Under the pieces are notes generated by a model. That model was not told where the DNA came from and did no database searches. It saw nothing but the letters and a program-made list of their open reading frames with translations. This document shows, piece by piece, positions 29,148 to 39,343 of a stretch of DNA of 64,000 bases. This stretch comes from Gracilaria vermiculophylla (lineage: Eukaryota; Rhodophyta; Florideophyceae; Gracilariales; Gracilariaceae): NCBI GenBank assembly GCA_019155205.2, contig JAHNZQ020000016.1, positions 1,522,420 through 1,586,419 of the forward strand, given 5' to 3'. The stretch's first letter is position 1. Each line of letters starts with the position of its first letter. The position numbers were made by a program, and so were the translations under genes.

Positions 29148-29948
29148 CGGCCAACTGGGCGGTGCACGCGAGCACGCAGCTCGTTGGGCACGAGCGCCGC
29201 GTGCGCTCGCAAATGCATGCGCTGGCGCAACGTGCTGTAAGGCAGCTACCGACGAGGAGCACAGCGCGGCGTTTGGCCGCACAGCGCGCGAGCGCTCAGG
29301 CGCCAGTTGCGTCATGCCTTGTGCGCGATGCAGCGCTGGGGGCTCCGTTCTCGGCGCTCGCCTCCGCCGCGGGCGCTTGCGTGCGATTCCGCGCAAGCGC
29401 TCCGCCCGAGCGCCGCACGCAACGGGGCGCCGCTCTGAGCTGCCATGGCACACCCAGTTCGCCGCGTGTGAGCGCCCCGACTAAACAGCACCGCGCCACA
29501 GCCGCAGCCCGTTGCGCCGCTCCGAGCAGCGCGCACACGCGCCGCGCCGTGCGCCCCAACGCCTGCCGCCTCGCGCCCCGATATCTGCGCCGCCGCGCCC
29601 ACTCAGCGGCCGCCACCGCGCGCCGCGCCGCCGCGCGCGCCCGCGCCGCCGCGCCGCGCGCTGGCTCGCGCAAGTCGCGCGCGCGCCCACGCCCGGCCGC
29701 GCCGCCCCGCCCGCCGGCCGGCCGCAGGAAACGCGCACGAATCGCGCCGCCGCGCGCGCCGCGCCGCGCTGCCGCCGCGCCGCGCCGCGCCGCGCCGCGC
29801 CGCGCGCGCGGCGAGCGCGGCGAGCGCGCGCGCCGTGGCGGCGCAAACCGCCGCCCGCTCACGTGCGCGCGCACAGCGCGCGCGGCGCGCACGCGCGGCG
29901 CCCGCGCACGGCGCGCGCGCCGCAGCACGCGCGCGCCGCAGCACGCGC

Positions 29949-29991
<43 letters not shown>
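29949..29991. repeat. (GCC)n triplet tract
   Basis: About fourteen consecutive GCC/CGC triplets in the leader of the first FTR1 gene. Confidence 0.85.
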
Positions 29992-30222
29992 GCGGCGCGG
30001 CGGCCGCCGCGCGCGGCGCGAGTGCCGCACGAATGGCGCACGAGCGCACGTGCTGCGCGCGCCGCCGCGCGCGGCGAGCTCGCGTGCGGCTCCCTTAAGC
30101 GCCCGCCGCCCGCGCGCGCGCTTGAGCTGCAGTCGCGAGTGAGCGGATCCCCCTCGACTCGCACGCCGCCCCCGAGCCCCGCCCGCGCCAACGCCCGCAC
30201 TGCACAGCTGTGCTGCTCCGCC

Positions 30223-31089
30223 ATGGGCGTTTTTTCAATCCCGGCCTACTTCATCGTGCTGCGCGAAGTGCTGGAGGCATGCCTCGTCGTTGGCATTGTG
30301 CTGGCCTACATCAATAAGACCGGCGCCACCCAGTACCGCCGCTATGTGTGGTGGGGAGCCATCGGTGGCATCGCTATCTCGATCATCGTCGGGCTTGCGT
30401 TCGGCATCGTCATGTGGACCAGGGGCGACCAGCTGTTCGAGGGCAGCGCCGAAAAGATCTTCGAGGGAATCGCCTTCCTGGTGGCCGCCTCGCTGCTCAC
30501 ATGGATGATTGTGTGGATGATGATGTTGGGCAAGAACCTGCGCACCAAGCTTGAGCACAACGTGGAACAGATCATCGACGACGATGAGAAGAGCCCGCTG
30601 CGCCGCAAGCTGGCCATCTTCCTCATGGTGTTTGTGCAGGTGTTCCGAGAGGGCATTGAGACAGTCATCTTTCTCATCGGAACTGCAAAGGCCGAAGAAA
30701 ACGGCGGGTGGCGCGCAATCCCATTGCCTGGGATTCTGGCCATTGTGATGGGTGTGGGAGCGTCATTCCTTGTGTTCCGCGGGCTGCTTCAATTAGATAT
30801 TCTCAAGTTCTTCCTGGTGTCCAGCTTCGTGCTCATGGCGTTTGCTGCGGGGCTGGTCAGTCATGCCTTCCACGAGCTGCAAGAGGTAGACTGGTTTGGT
30901 GCGTGGAGTCCTTCTGAAGAACGTGNNNNNNNNNNNNNNNNNNNNNNNNNNNNNNNNNNNNNNNNNNNNNNNNNNNNNNNNNNNNNNNNNNNNNNNNNNN
31001 NNNNNNNNNNNNNNNNNNNNNNNNNAGAGAAGGGGATGGAGGACGCGGAGGATATCATTCCTGCGGCTGCCGAACCTGTTGCGGTTTGA
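30223..31089 (+). CDS. high-affinity iron permease, FTR1 family, copy 1 (contains assembly gap)
   Basis: FTR1 imports iron across the plasma membrane, usually with a multicopper ferroxidase. From ATG 30223 ([10 protein letters not shown]) the protein has seven or so membrane segments. Both iron-relay motifs are kept: R14-E-V-L-E18 in the first segment and R142-E-G-I-E146 in the fourth. The acidic DDDE loop follows LRTKLEHNVEQI. After [12 protein letters not shown] the sequence enters a 100-N gap (30926-31025) and resumes with an acidic tail, [20 protein letters not shown]. The gap length is arbitrary, so the total length and last membrane segment are unknown. No ferroxidase gene is in the window. 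A nearly identical inverted copy lies at 53225-54073. Confidence 0.92.
   Translation: MGVFSIPAYFIVLREVLEACLVVGIVLAYINKTGATQYRRYVWWGAIGGIAISIIVGLAFGIVMWTRGDQLFEGSAEKIFEGIAFLVAASLLTWMIVWMMMLGKNLRTKLEHNVEQIIDDDEKSPLRRKLAIFLMVFVQVFREGIETVIFLIGTAKAEENGGWRAIPLPGILAIVMGVGASFLVFRGLLQLDILKFFLVSSFVLMAFAAGLVSHAFHELQEVDWFGAWSPSEERXXXXXXXXXXXXXXXXXXXXXXXXXXXXXXXXXXEKGMEDAEDIIPAAAEPVAV
30926..31025. other. assembly gap, 100 N
   Basis: Exactly 100 N, a placeholder for unknown length, inside FTR1 copy 1. Confidence 1.
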
Positions 31090-33248
31090 AAGCGATGAAG
31101 GGGCGGCAGCTCGCCTTGCATGGTTTTGCCTGTCTTTTTTCGGTGTTCACTGGCAAACATGTGCAACGGAGGGCGTCCGTTACTATGTGCAAAGTGCTTT
31201 GGACGAAAATGACGAATGCATGGCAAGTTGTAAATGATTGTCATGGAATCACGCTTATATCTCACTATACATACTGAGTTGTAGCAAGCAAACCGTCATT
31301 TGGTGAGGAGGGGAAAAGAAAGCTTTTCCTCGGCGAGGACAGGCGGTCAAGCCGCACGACTGTATGATCTGCAAGTTGTGTAGGGGGGAGGTGCAGCGGG
31401 GTTTGCCCGTAGGGTTGCCACCAGTCAACAATGCATGATATCATTTGAGCGGTGTACAGCGACAGAGATACAGAGACCGACCGTTGCGAGCTAAGGCTGA
31501 TTTCTGTTACAGCCCGTTGACGTGTGACGCGGCCAGCGACTGGAGGACGCTACACGTTTGCGCAACGTGTGAAGTGCGCACAGTGCGCAGTCGCACAGTT
31601 TGCCCAATGTAATTATTGCTCGCCGGCGGTCATGGCGTGCACATGACCAAGTCCGTTTTTTTTTACATGTCCTTGCAAAAGCATTTAAAAAAGCAACACA
31701 TTCCATACACATGGTTGAGAAAAAAGATTGCAGCATCAGAAAAAGGTACTAATTTAGAAGCCCATCCGGGCCCTCCGCTTACGCTTTTCTCCCTTCAAGT
31801 TTTTTACTAGAACACTCCGGCTCATTGAATTTTTTCATACATGTAAATCCATTCTAATATGCATTTTTGTTTTTTGTTATGCAAGGTACGCCACGGAGTG
31901 GATTTGTTCTTTCCATATTTCAAATTGGAATTTTGATTCAAGGTTCGAACAGATGTTAAATAATTGAAAGGAAAATTCAATGCTTGAATCGTCACTGCAA
32001 TATGTGCCCTTCGTCGCGTCATGTCTTTGGTTTGTTGTGGGCCTTTGTGTTGGGCCTCCCAGGAGTTTGTTGTTTTTCATAGTTGTTTTGGCCCTCTGAA
32101 TACTTTGAAGCAAGTGCTTTAGACCTTTACGTGGCTACAGGCATATCTTGAGAGCTATCATCAACGAGAGATAATGCAGCAAGTTTGTTTCGTAATCTTT
32201 TTCAGACAAGTTTTTCTTTCTGTATATTTACAGTTCCATGATGTTGTTTTGCAAAAAACACAGTACTGTCAGTAAAACTATTTCACATGAAAAAAATACT
32301 CATCTAGCTAGTTGAGCTAAAAGAAAACGTTGAAAAATCACCGAAAGTGGAGTTCTATTTTTTTATAGCTGCATTAGAGAGTTTCAGTGTTGCTGTGCCG
32401 CCAGCGCCAAGAGACAACAGATGTAGCAGGCGCTGCGGCTCGCTACGAAGACTGCGCGTGGGTTGAAGTGGTCTCCCGGTGGCCGTTCCGTGACGCAGCG
32501 ATGGCTGTGCCGCGGCCTACCACGCATTGAACAAAGTGTTCCAGTGCTGAAACTGTTCTAGACAATTTTTCGTTCAATTGTTCTTCCGGTAAGTACAACC
32601 CATATTTTACCTACGATTGCACCCACAGTTGATTTGCTGAAACTCTATATTTTGCAACTTTTTTTTTTCGTGCACTGTTATATAGGCTTGCCAATATCAA
32701 TGTAAAGAATTCTCGCGCTTTATTTTTATTTACTACTGTCTTGTGATGTCGTTTAACAAAGAATGCAAACAAAATTGATCACAAATGGTCTGTTGATGGT
32801 GGTCTTATATTTTTGCACAGCACTTTTACAGCCGCTCTCCGTCCCCAAGTAAGTGCGCCGCGATGTCTGCCTTTACACCCTTCGCGCATTTGAAGGCTGC
32901 CAACGTCATCTGCCAGCGCTTTTGCCACAACGCCTCTCCAGAGTGAAGTGAATACTCTCCTTAGTTACATAGTACCATGTGTGGTGCACAGAGACACTGC
33001 AAATGCGGCCACCACCATTGGCAAAACGTGTACAGCAGAGCCACGCGTGACTACGCCCACAGCTGCCGCCAAGCTGATGTGCAAGCGCTGCAATGCACTG
33101 CAGAAAGCTGCAACCGTCGGCGGCGTCACGTAAACGGCGCCGCGAGGTAGATAGGCGCCACAAAGCGGCGCAGCCGCCGTCGCAAAGCTGATCCCCAGAT
33201 CCTCTCGGCGAGCCAATTGTCCTCTCCTCCCGTTCAAATCCAAACGCC
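31090..33248. other. intergenic, nothing recognised
   Basis: Mostly AT-rich between FTR1 copy 1 and the homeodomain gene. Short ORFs lack motifs. The last 400 bp become GC-richer and probably form the leader of the next gene. Confidence 0.6.
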
Positions 33249-35114
33249 ATGGACGATCAACCCTCCACCCTCCGTGCCACCTCTCGCGCGCCCGTCTCCC
33301 CCACGCCGCCCGCCGCCTCCATTCCACTCCCGCTGCAGCCTCCGTCTTCGTCGTCACCGCTCCCCCCACCACCCGCCTCCCCGTTCAAGCCCGCCCCCCC
33401 CTCCTCCCCACCACCACAACATCCGTCCACACCAGACCACCAACATGCTCCCGCCGCTGAACCCGTCGAAGACGTCGAAGACGTCGCGGCTCCGCAGCTC
33501 CTCCCTCCCAGCGATGTGCCCCACTCGCATTCGAGCCGCGCTCCGCCGATGCTCGCAACCTCCTCGCTCATCACTGACGCCTCGCAGCCGCCTCTCCGCG
33601 ACATGACCCCAGATTTGCGCCATGACTTGCATGCCGTAGCACACAACGCCGTGCAGCTCAAGCCGCAGCCACAACCGCCGTCTACACCATCTGCTCGCGC
33701 CCACCAGGAGGCACAGTCCATTCATGCGCCCGAGCCCCAGCTTTCTGAACAACCCGCTCTCCACGCCAATGAGTACGGTGCCGCCGCCGCAGACGCTGCC
33801 CAGCATCCTGTTCATGATCCCGACCAGCCGCACCGGCACCCGAACCATGCGTCCCCGCAAATCATACCGTCGCACCCTGAGTCCCATTCTGAGTCGCAGC
33901 TCGTGCACCCCGCTGAGCCCGCAGTGCACCACTCGCATGCGCACCATTCGGACGCGGAGGCAAATGTTCTGCACAAGACTGAGGCTCAAATGGACGCCCA
34001 TACCCCGCTTTCTGAACACCATGCCCCCCAACTTGCTCACGAAGTTTCTGTGTCTGCCGCGCCCGCTGTTGCCGAATTTGCCGTCAACAGGTCTGATGCC
34101 GATGATCACACACGCCTTTCCAATGACTTTAACTCAAAGCCCCATCACTCTCCTCCTCACTCTATGGCGGTGGTTCATCATCGCTCGGTCGAGCGATCGA
34201 AAAGAGGTTCGGAACGATACCACGCATCTGGGGAACAGCTCAAAACCTTGATAGCCGCATTCGATCAAAATCCTACCCCAGACGCGTCTACTCTGTCTTT
34301 CATTTCCGAGACTATTGGAATGCCCATGCACAATCTAGTCTTGTGGTTTAAGAATCGTCGAGCACGTCACAAACGCTCGCATTACAATCTGAATGTTAGG
34401 GGCGGAAAGCGCAGCTATGTGAAGAGCGGCATATATTCCAGGAACAAAAGAGTCAAGCACACGCTCTCCGCTCCGACAACCGTGCCGTCTGGCGGGCTTA
34501 CGCTTCCCCTTTCACACGGTCTTAGTTCGATTTCCTCCCCGCTCGCTGTTTCATCCATTGCCCTACCCACCGTCGACCCAAAAAATGCTGCCATTGCGGT
34601 CGCAGGCCGTGATATCGATGAACTCGTCAAGACCGGTGCGCCACTCTCATCTCGCATGAAAAGGCCTCGCTTCTCAGCCATTCCTGAGCTGGTCGGCGAT
34701 GATAATCCTTGTCAGGGTTGGACGTCAGAGGAATGCCATCGAAGATGCCTAGCTTTTTTCGAGAGGACAACATCCATCACTTGCCCTGAGCAGTCCAAAC
34801 TTGTCGAAGATGTCAGCTCCGAATTCTTTCTTTCGGAATTACAGAGCGGGTTAACCTTGGTCAGCGCAATGCAACCGTTGGAAACTAGCGTTGGGGTGAT
34901 GGACGCTATAATGGACAAGCTGCCGGCGAATGGACCGCGTCTCAGCTCTGGCTCGAAGGTACTTATGCGTGAGTACCTCGCCCGGATAAGAACTGGCAAC
35001 GCAGAAGAACTTGCACTTCTTGAGGGGGCAACAGACGCTGTCGAAACTGTGACGGAGAGCCACGCGAACGAGCCTCAAGTTATTGCGCCTTCCGCGACAT
35101 CACCGGATGATTAA
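33249..35114 (+). CDS. homeodomain transcription factor
   Basis: A 621-residue protein. Residues 1-310 are a disordered Pro/Ser/His/Ala-rich region. A homeodomain lies at about 314-376: basic arm RSKRGSERYHASGEQLK, helix 1 and 2 (LIAAFDQNPTPD and LSFISETIGM), then the recognition helix LVLWFKNRRARHKR, which has the invariant W, F, N and R residues (WFxNRRxR). Spacing suits a typical 60-residue rather than TALE domain. A basic KRSYVKSGIYSRNKRVKH stretch follows, a possible nuclear signal. The C-terminal 150 residues include an unplaced region beginning CQGWTSEECHRRCLAFFE. Target genes are unknown. ATG 33249 is in a good context (GCCATGG), one exon. Confidence 0.85.
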   Translation: MDDQPSTLRATSRAPVSPTPPAASIPLPLQPPSSSSPLPPPPASPFKPAPPSSPPPQHPSTPDHQHAPAAEPVEDVEDVAAPQLLPPSDVPHSHSSRAPPMLATSSLITDASQPPLRDMTPDLRHDLHAVAHNAVQLKPQPQPPSTPSARAHQEAQSIHAPEPQLSEQPALHANEYGAAAADAAQHPVHDPDQPHRHPNHASPQIIPSHPESHSESQLVHPAEPAVHHSHAHHSDAEANVLHKTEAQMDAHTPLSEHHAPQLAHEVSVSAAPAVAEFAVNRSDADDHTRLSNDFNSKPHHSPPHSMAVVHHRSVERSKRGSERYHASGEQLKTLIAAFDQNPTPDASTLSFISETIGMPMHNLVLWFKNRRARHKRSHYNLNVRGGKRSYVKSGIYSRNKRVKHTLSAPTTVPSGGLTLPLSHGLSSISSPLAVSSIALPTVDPKNAAIAVAGRDIDELVKTGAPLSSRMKRPRFSAIPELVGDDNPCQGWTSEECHRRCLAFFERTTSITCPEQSKLVEDVSSEFFLSELQSGLTLVSAMQPLETSVGVMDAIMDKLPANGPRLSSGSKVLMREYLARIRTGNAEELALLEGATDAVETVTESHANEPQVIAPSATSPDD

Positions 35115-35213
35115 TTGTTTTAACAGTTTTACAAGTAAATGCGAGTAAGATCTGTACGAGTGTACGAATGAATGAACATTGACGATGCCGGTTAAAAGTT
35201 CTTGATCAGGTCT

Positions 35214-36854
35214 CTAGTAAATGGTTTCTTCTTGCAGGTTGGTAGGAGGCAGTTGAATTCTCAGTGTACTCAAGTAGGGATCTCGGAAATCAAGTGCAAG
35301 CACCTCTAGATCTGGGAAGTTTCGACGGAACACTTCCGCAACCTTCGGCAGGTCTTCCTTGCCTGGCGTGTAGGTACCGGAGTTGTTGTCGATTATTAAC
35401 TTGGCCTTGGGGTTGCTGGTGCCATAGCCGGTAACAACAAATTGAAGCTCTCCGGCGTAGACTACTTCGGGACTGGCTGACGAGTGCATCGCATGCTTTG
35501 ACATCATATCGCGGAAGAACTCTGCCCCTGTTTCGGCCAGGTACAGTCTTTCAGGCATCAGCACGTACGTAAATAGACGTGGCTTGCCCCGCCGATGGCC
35601 GTAATCAAGCACCTCGCAGAAGTCGCGACCGTCAAGTATGCTGCCGCGTACCTCTTGCAAACCCTCTCTCAGATTCTGCAATGGTTTGACCGAAACTGCA
35701 CCGCCGTAGAGATATGCATGTTGCAACTTGACGATTTGCTTTGCCACAACAGAGCTCGGGCCCTGGAAGATTTTTTGCGCAGCTGGATACGAGCGATTCC
35801 ATCCGTGGCGTTTACTTTGAAATACGTCCAAGACTCCGAGCATTGAGATCTTCCAGGTGGAGTGCTCTTGAAACACAGAGTGAATGGGCTGCACAGAGTG
35901 GATGGCAGTTTGCAGCGGCTTTGCCCTCTCAAGTCCGTTCTTCATGATCTTGCCGACATGCTGGCCAAGTGAGCTGAGCCCAGAATGACTTTCCGACGGT
36001 CTGGAATGCATGCTGGCAATTTGCTCGAGAGTTTTGTTGACCTGGAAGCGTTTGTATGATTTTGGTGGAACCGTGGTGCACAAGTCCGCGACACTGGCCG
36101 GGGCGACAAGAAGCGAGATGGAACCTTGCGGGGCAATGTCGTAGGTCATGGTCATAGCGCGCTGCGTAGGGGCATCCGCGAGGGCCGGGGTTTGTTCCAA
36201 AGGCGCATGGTTTTGCGGAAAGTTGCGTATGCCCGCTTCATTTGGTAGATTGGGCATGAAAGGTTGGTGGGTATCGCTTGGGGAAGGACGGTAATATGAT
36301 GGCGCATCTGCTGAAGAAATACTTGATGTGGATGGGGTTGAGCGTGGGGTATCGAACGAAGCCGTGGCAGGTGAGGAGTCCGGCGGAGGGTAGCTGGAAG
36401 GCGGGATTGAGGCGGGCGGAATGGAGGAGCGATGGGGAGGGGGGGGAATGGCGTCGGAGGGAACGTGAAACGAATCGGAAGTGTGTGAATATTGCGGGGA
36501 GCTGAAGGAGGGGGCGGATTGAGAGGCCTCAAAGGCAGCTTGCGACACGACTGCGGAAGCGTGCGATAAGGCGTGGCCGATGGAGATGAAGGCGGTTCCG
36601 ATTAGGATGTCGCTTTTGACGTGGTTCTTATCGAAGAGGTTTATAGCCAACACATCGCTTGGATTGACGTCATTAAACTTGAAGCATTGGTACCAGGTTG
36701 GATTAACGTTGTTGAGACAGACACGCGAGGTGTGTGTCTTCTTGGTGCGCACGACCTGCAAAACGGCGTAGGGGTCGGAGGTTCTGCCGACCCTGTTGAC
36801 GGCCTTCAAGCCGCAGGCGCCCATGAGGCGCACTTCAACGTCTTTGGTGGGCAT
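35214..36854 (-). CDS. C2-domain protein of unknown function
   Basis: A 546-residue protein from ATG 36854 (MPTKDVEVRLMGACGL); an upstream in-frame ATG at 36980 is less likely. Residues 5-105 form a C2 domain: VEVRLMGACGLK, TSDPYAVLQVV, VNPTWYQCFKF and LAINLFDKN. The acidic loop residues for calcium are partly present (SDPY and FDKN). A long Ser/Pro/His-rich linker follows. The C-terminal region, from about residue 340 to the end, is folded-looking with no family I recognise (YVLMPERLYLAETGAEFFRD, ELQFVVTGYGTSNPKAKLI, and FPDLEVLALDFRDPY). C2 domains usually direct proteins to phospholipid membranes, so a role in lipid signalling or trafficking is inferred only. It lies tail-to-tail with the homeodomain gene, 99 bp apart. 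Confidence 0.75.
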   Translation of the reverse strand: MPTKDVEVRLMGACGLKAVNRVGRTSDPYAVLQVVRTKKTHTSRVCLNNVNPTWYQCFKFNDVNPSDVLAINLFDKNHVKSDILIGTAFISIGHALSHASAVVSQAAFEASQSAPSFSSPQYSHTSDSFHVPSDAIPPPPHRSSIPPASIPPSSYPPPDSSPATASFDTPRSTPSTSSISSADAPSYYRPSPSDTHQPFMPNLPNEAGIRNFPQNHAPLEQTPALADAPTQRAMTMTYDIAPQGSISLLVAPASVADLCTTVPPKSYKRFQVNKTLEQIASMHSRPSESHSGLSSLGQHVGKIMKNGLERAKPLQTAIHSVQPIHSVFQEHSTWKISMLGVLDVFQSKRHGWNRSYPAAQKIFQGPSSVVAKQIVKLQHAYLYGGAVSVKPLQNLREGLQEVRGSILDGRDFCEVLDYGHRRGKPRLFTYVLMPERLYLAETGAEFFRDMMSKHAMHSSASPEVVYAGELQFVVTGYGTSNPKAKLIIDNNSGTYTPGKEDLPKVAEVFRRNFPDLEVLALDFRDPYLSTLRIQLPPTNLQEETIY

Positions 36855-37500
36855 TGTGGAGCAGTTGTGTGAGTGGAGCCTTGGCACACCGCCGTTCCAC
36901 CAACAGAGAAGCGAGTTTAAAAGAGCGGCGGAGGAGTAGAGAGAAAACGCGATTTCGGTTTTCTTCCAGATGGTGCGCACTCCGTGCGTGACATCCGGGT
37001 TTTCAGCAACGTCAGTTTCATTTTTTCTGACTAATAAGTTAATATTACTAATTATTAATTAAAATTGTCGCCCAATGCATTTACGCTTCCTTTTAAGGGG
37101 TTTTCTCGGCGGGTATTGTGTACGCTCCGTTGCGAGCGCTGCCTCACTTGCACGTTTGCGTCATCAGTGCGCCGCTGCATTGCACTTGATTTGCAGCCTG
37201 CTCAACCACTGGCGGTCACGCATGATTGGTCTCTCGTGCAGACCGCCTAGCACTGCCCAGCGACGGTGGGCCATCGCCGACGCCGCTCGATTATCAGTCC
37301 AGGCCGCGGCGCGTTGCCTCCTGACGTGGAGCGCCGATCTCTTTGCGCCTCACCAGCGGCGGGGCTCCTCTGACCCGAATCCGCGCGGCGCAAGCGCTAG
37401 CAGCTGCCAAGTTGCCGCCGTCCGCTGCCGCTGCGCCGGACCGTGCCCTGGCGCGTAGAGCGGCGCGCATGCCCCGTGTTTCTCACCCACGCGCTCCGCC
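36855..37500. promoter_or_regulatory. divergent promoter region
   Basis: 646 bp between the C2 gene (-) and the small membrane protein (+). An AT-rich patch (TTAATATTACTAATTATTAA) lies at 37038-37057; no defined site was found. Confidence 0.4.
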
Positions 37501-37843
37501 ATGACGTCAAAGGCATCGCGCCTACGAACCGCCAGTCTGGTCTCCTTGTTCGGCCTCGCGTGCTTCTCCTTTCCCATGCTGCTGCACTCCCTTTCCTCCC
37601 GCCCAGCCATTGACACGTCGCGCCCTCTCAAACCCGACGCCGTGCGTCGCGGCGCCTTCAACAACTCTGGCAGTCGCGATATCGGTCCAGAGTACGTCAT
37701 GCGCCCCCGTCAATCACTATCTACCCTGCTTTTATTGCTACCAACTGACCATCACCCGTTTTTCTTCTTGTCCTTCTCGTTGTAGTCCCGATTGGGAGAA
37801 CGGAGTACGATCACAGCGCAACAAACACCGCCATCGTGATTGA
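37501..37843 (+). CDS. small single-pass membrane protein, two exons
   Basis: Exons 37501-37691 and 37786-37843 give 82 aa, with a 94-nt GTACGT...TAG intron in phase 2. A hydrophobic segment lies at residues 10-29 (TASLVSLFGLACFSFPMLLH). After it the protein reads GAFNNSGSRDIGP, and splicing creates DPDW across the junction. A GSxDxGPDPxW pattern occurs in short conserved plant and algal membrane proteins that I recall only as uncharacterised, which is why this junction was preferred over others. The C-terminus is basic (RSQRNKHRHRD). Location and function are unknown. Confidence 0.65.
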
Positions 37844-38366
37844 CCCAAGCACGCCCTCCTCATGTCGCCGTTCAGATTGTTATCTGCTCGCCGCACGATT
37901 TCGTAAACCCCCAGTCTGCGATGTGCCCATGTCCTTTCCAGCCAACTCTCACCGCACCTAGTAAGATCGTCGTCGACAAGGCATTGTTCGCATTATTCAC
38001 GGAATGTTATGACGCACTGGCAGTGCGAGAAAAAGGTTTTTGCGCCAGCACTGGATGCCTTTCAAACATTCAGTGCAATTCTGGACGCCATCTTTGGTTG
38101 TTTTTCCAGCTCGTTCCCGTCGTAATTAAAAATGCAACAGGTCTCACCGATTACCGATCAAGGTCCACGCCTTGACTCGTCGCCGCGTGTGAAATAGCGT
38201 ACGGCCCATTCGTACGGCCCGCCGCCTTTGACTTCGATTGAGCGTGGCCACATAGCTTATTGGCAAGTTGATCTTCGCCAAGAGCGCTGGCGTAAATATT
38301 GAATGATCAAGATTCGGAAGCGCGAATTTCACACACCTTGCTTCTATGATCGCGTCCGTCATCGCA
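37844..38366. other. intergenic between convergent genes
   Basis: Between the small membrane protein and the Spc25 stop. Nothing recognised. Confidence 0.6.
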
Positions 38367-39343
38367 TTAAACAAATTCATGTGCCAGCTCATGTAGTTTG
38401 AACGATTTCCTAACCTTGTGTAGAAAATCAATGAGCTGACCATCCTCCAATAGTTGTTCTTTCAACTCTGCGAAGTTCTCGATCTCGGGGTCGCATTCAG
38501 TTGCTGATGGATGAAAGTACATAACAAACTTGTCAGTAATCTGCACAGCCTGCATGCGTGCAGTCTTGCACATGCTCATACTACACACAAAACTTACCAC
38601 TGAATCGTCTGTCATGGCTCAACACAATGACTTTGAACTTCTTGTGCGGGTCACCATTTTTGATGTGAGAAAACGTAAACTCGAGGCATTTGTCGTCCAC
38701 TGCACGAACTTTCACACCCAAGAACGCCTCGAATTTTCGCATACTTTCTTCGTTTCGACGCAAAACTTGGTTGACCCGTTTGAGTCGTTCCTCTGTGACG
38801 TGTCTACCGCTCCTCAGCCTCCGATCTTCCTCCTTTAGTTTTTCTTCATATCGCTTTCGTTCGTACGGAAGACTGCTAAGCTTCTCTCGAAGACCTTCAA
38901 TAGCCTCCTCCAGTTCACCTTTTTGCATGTCCAGTAGCCTTACCTGCCCCTCCCTCGCCTTCAGAGCATCCTCGGCAAACTTGCACAACGCTTGCTCCTT
39001 TTCCAAGTTTTCTATGTCGTCGACAAACAATCATTAGTTTTAAGTGTCAGCAAACAATTTTGGCTAAATCAACAGAAAAAAAGTTGTGTTCGCAAGACTT
39101 ACCTTTTCTATCGCTCATGGCCGTCATGTATATGTTATGCCGTTTCTGGTCCTGTTGAATAACTTTCTCGGCCAATTGCTCCAAAATACGAGCCCCTTCT
39201 CTAGCTGCCCTGGTGCTCTCTTCCGTGCGCTGGTCCATGAGCGACATGTAGCGGTTAATCTTCTCAAGATTTTCATTCATGTTTGCGGCGATTAGGTTAT
39301 CGACTCTTACGGCCGTCTCTAGAATCCCAGACGAATTGGACAT
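38367..39343 (-). CDS. kinetochore protein Spc25, three exons
   Basis: Exons on the minus strand are 39343-39103, 39011-38598 and 38503-38367, totalling 792 nt and 263 aa. The introns are 91 and 94 nt (GTAAGT donors; TAG and CAG acceptors), both phase 1. The N-terminal two thirds are coiled coil: ENLEKEQALCKFAEDALKAR and LKEEDRRLRSGRHVTEERL. The C-terminal globular RWD-type domain begins FEAFLGVKVRAVDDKCLEFTF, and splicing joins LSHDRRFS to ATECDPEIENFAELKEQL, reproducing the CDPxI...L pattern of Spc25 and the last helix LIDFLHKVRKSF. Spc25 dimerises with Spc24 and links the Ndc80 complex to the inner kinetochore. The second intron was chosen because only this acceptor keeps both frame and motif. 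Confidence 0.85.

Larger units (their letters stand above)
28750..30222. promoter_or_regulatory. GC-rich divergent promoter region, IGP dehydratase / FTR1
   Basis: About 1.5 kb with very high GC content. It holds (GGC)n at 28767-28821, three 87-bp tandem units at 28887-29147, and from 29.5 kb dense CGC/GCC runs including (GCC)n at 29949-29991. Long Arg/Ala ORFs here are composition artefacts. Confidence 0.5.

Noticed and set aside
29162..30222. Arg/Ala-rich ORFs upstream of FTR1, including a 238-residue N-terminal extension in the FTR1 frame
   Set aside because: FTR1 proteins start near the REVLE segment; the upstream part is CG-repeat translation, and ATG 30223 is at the expected place.
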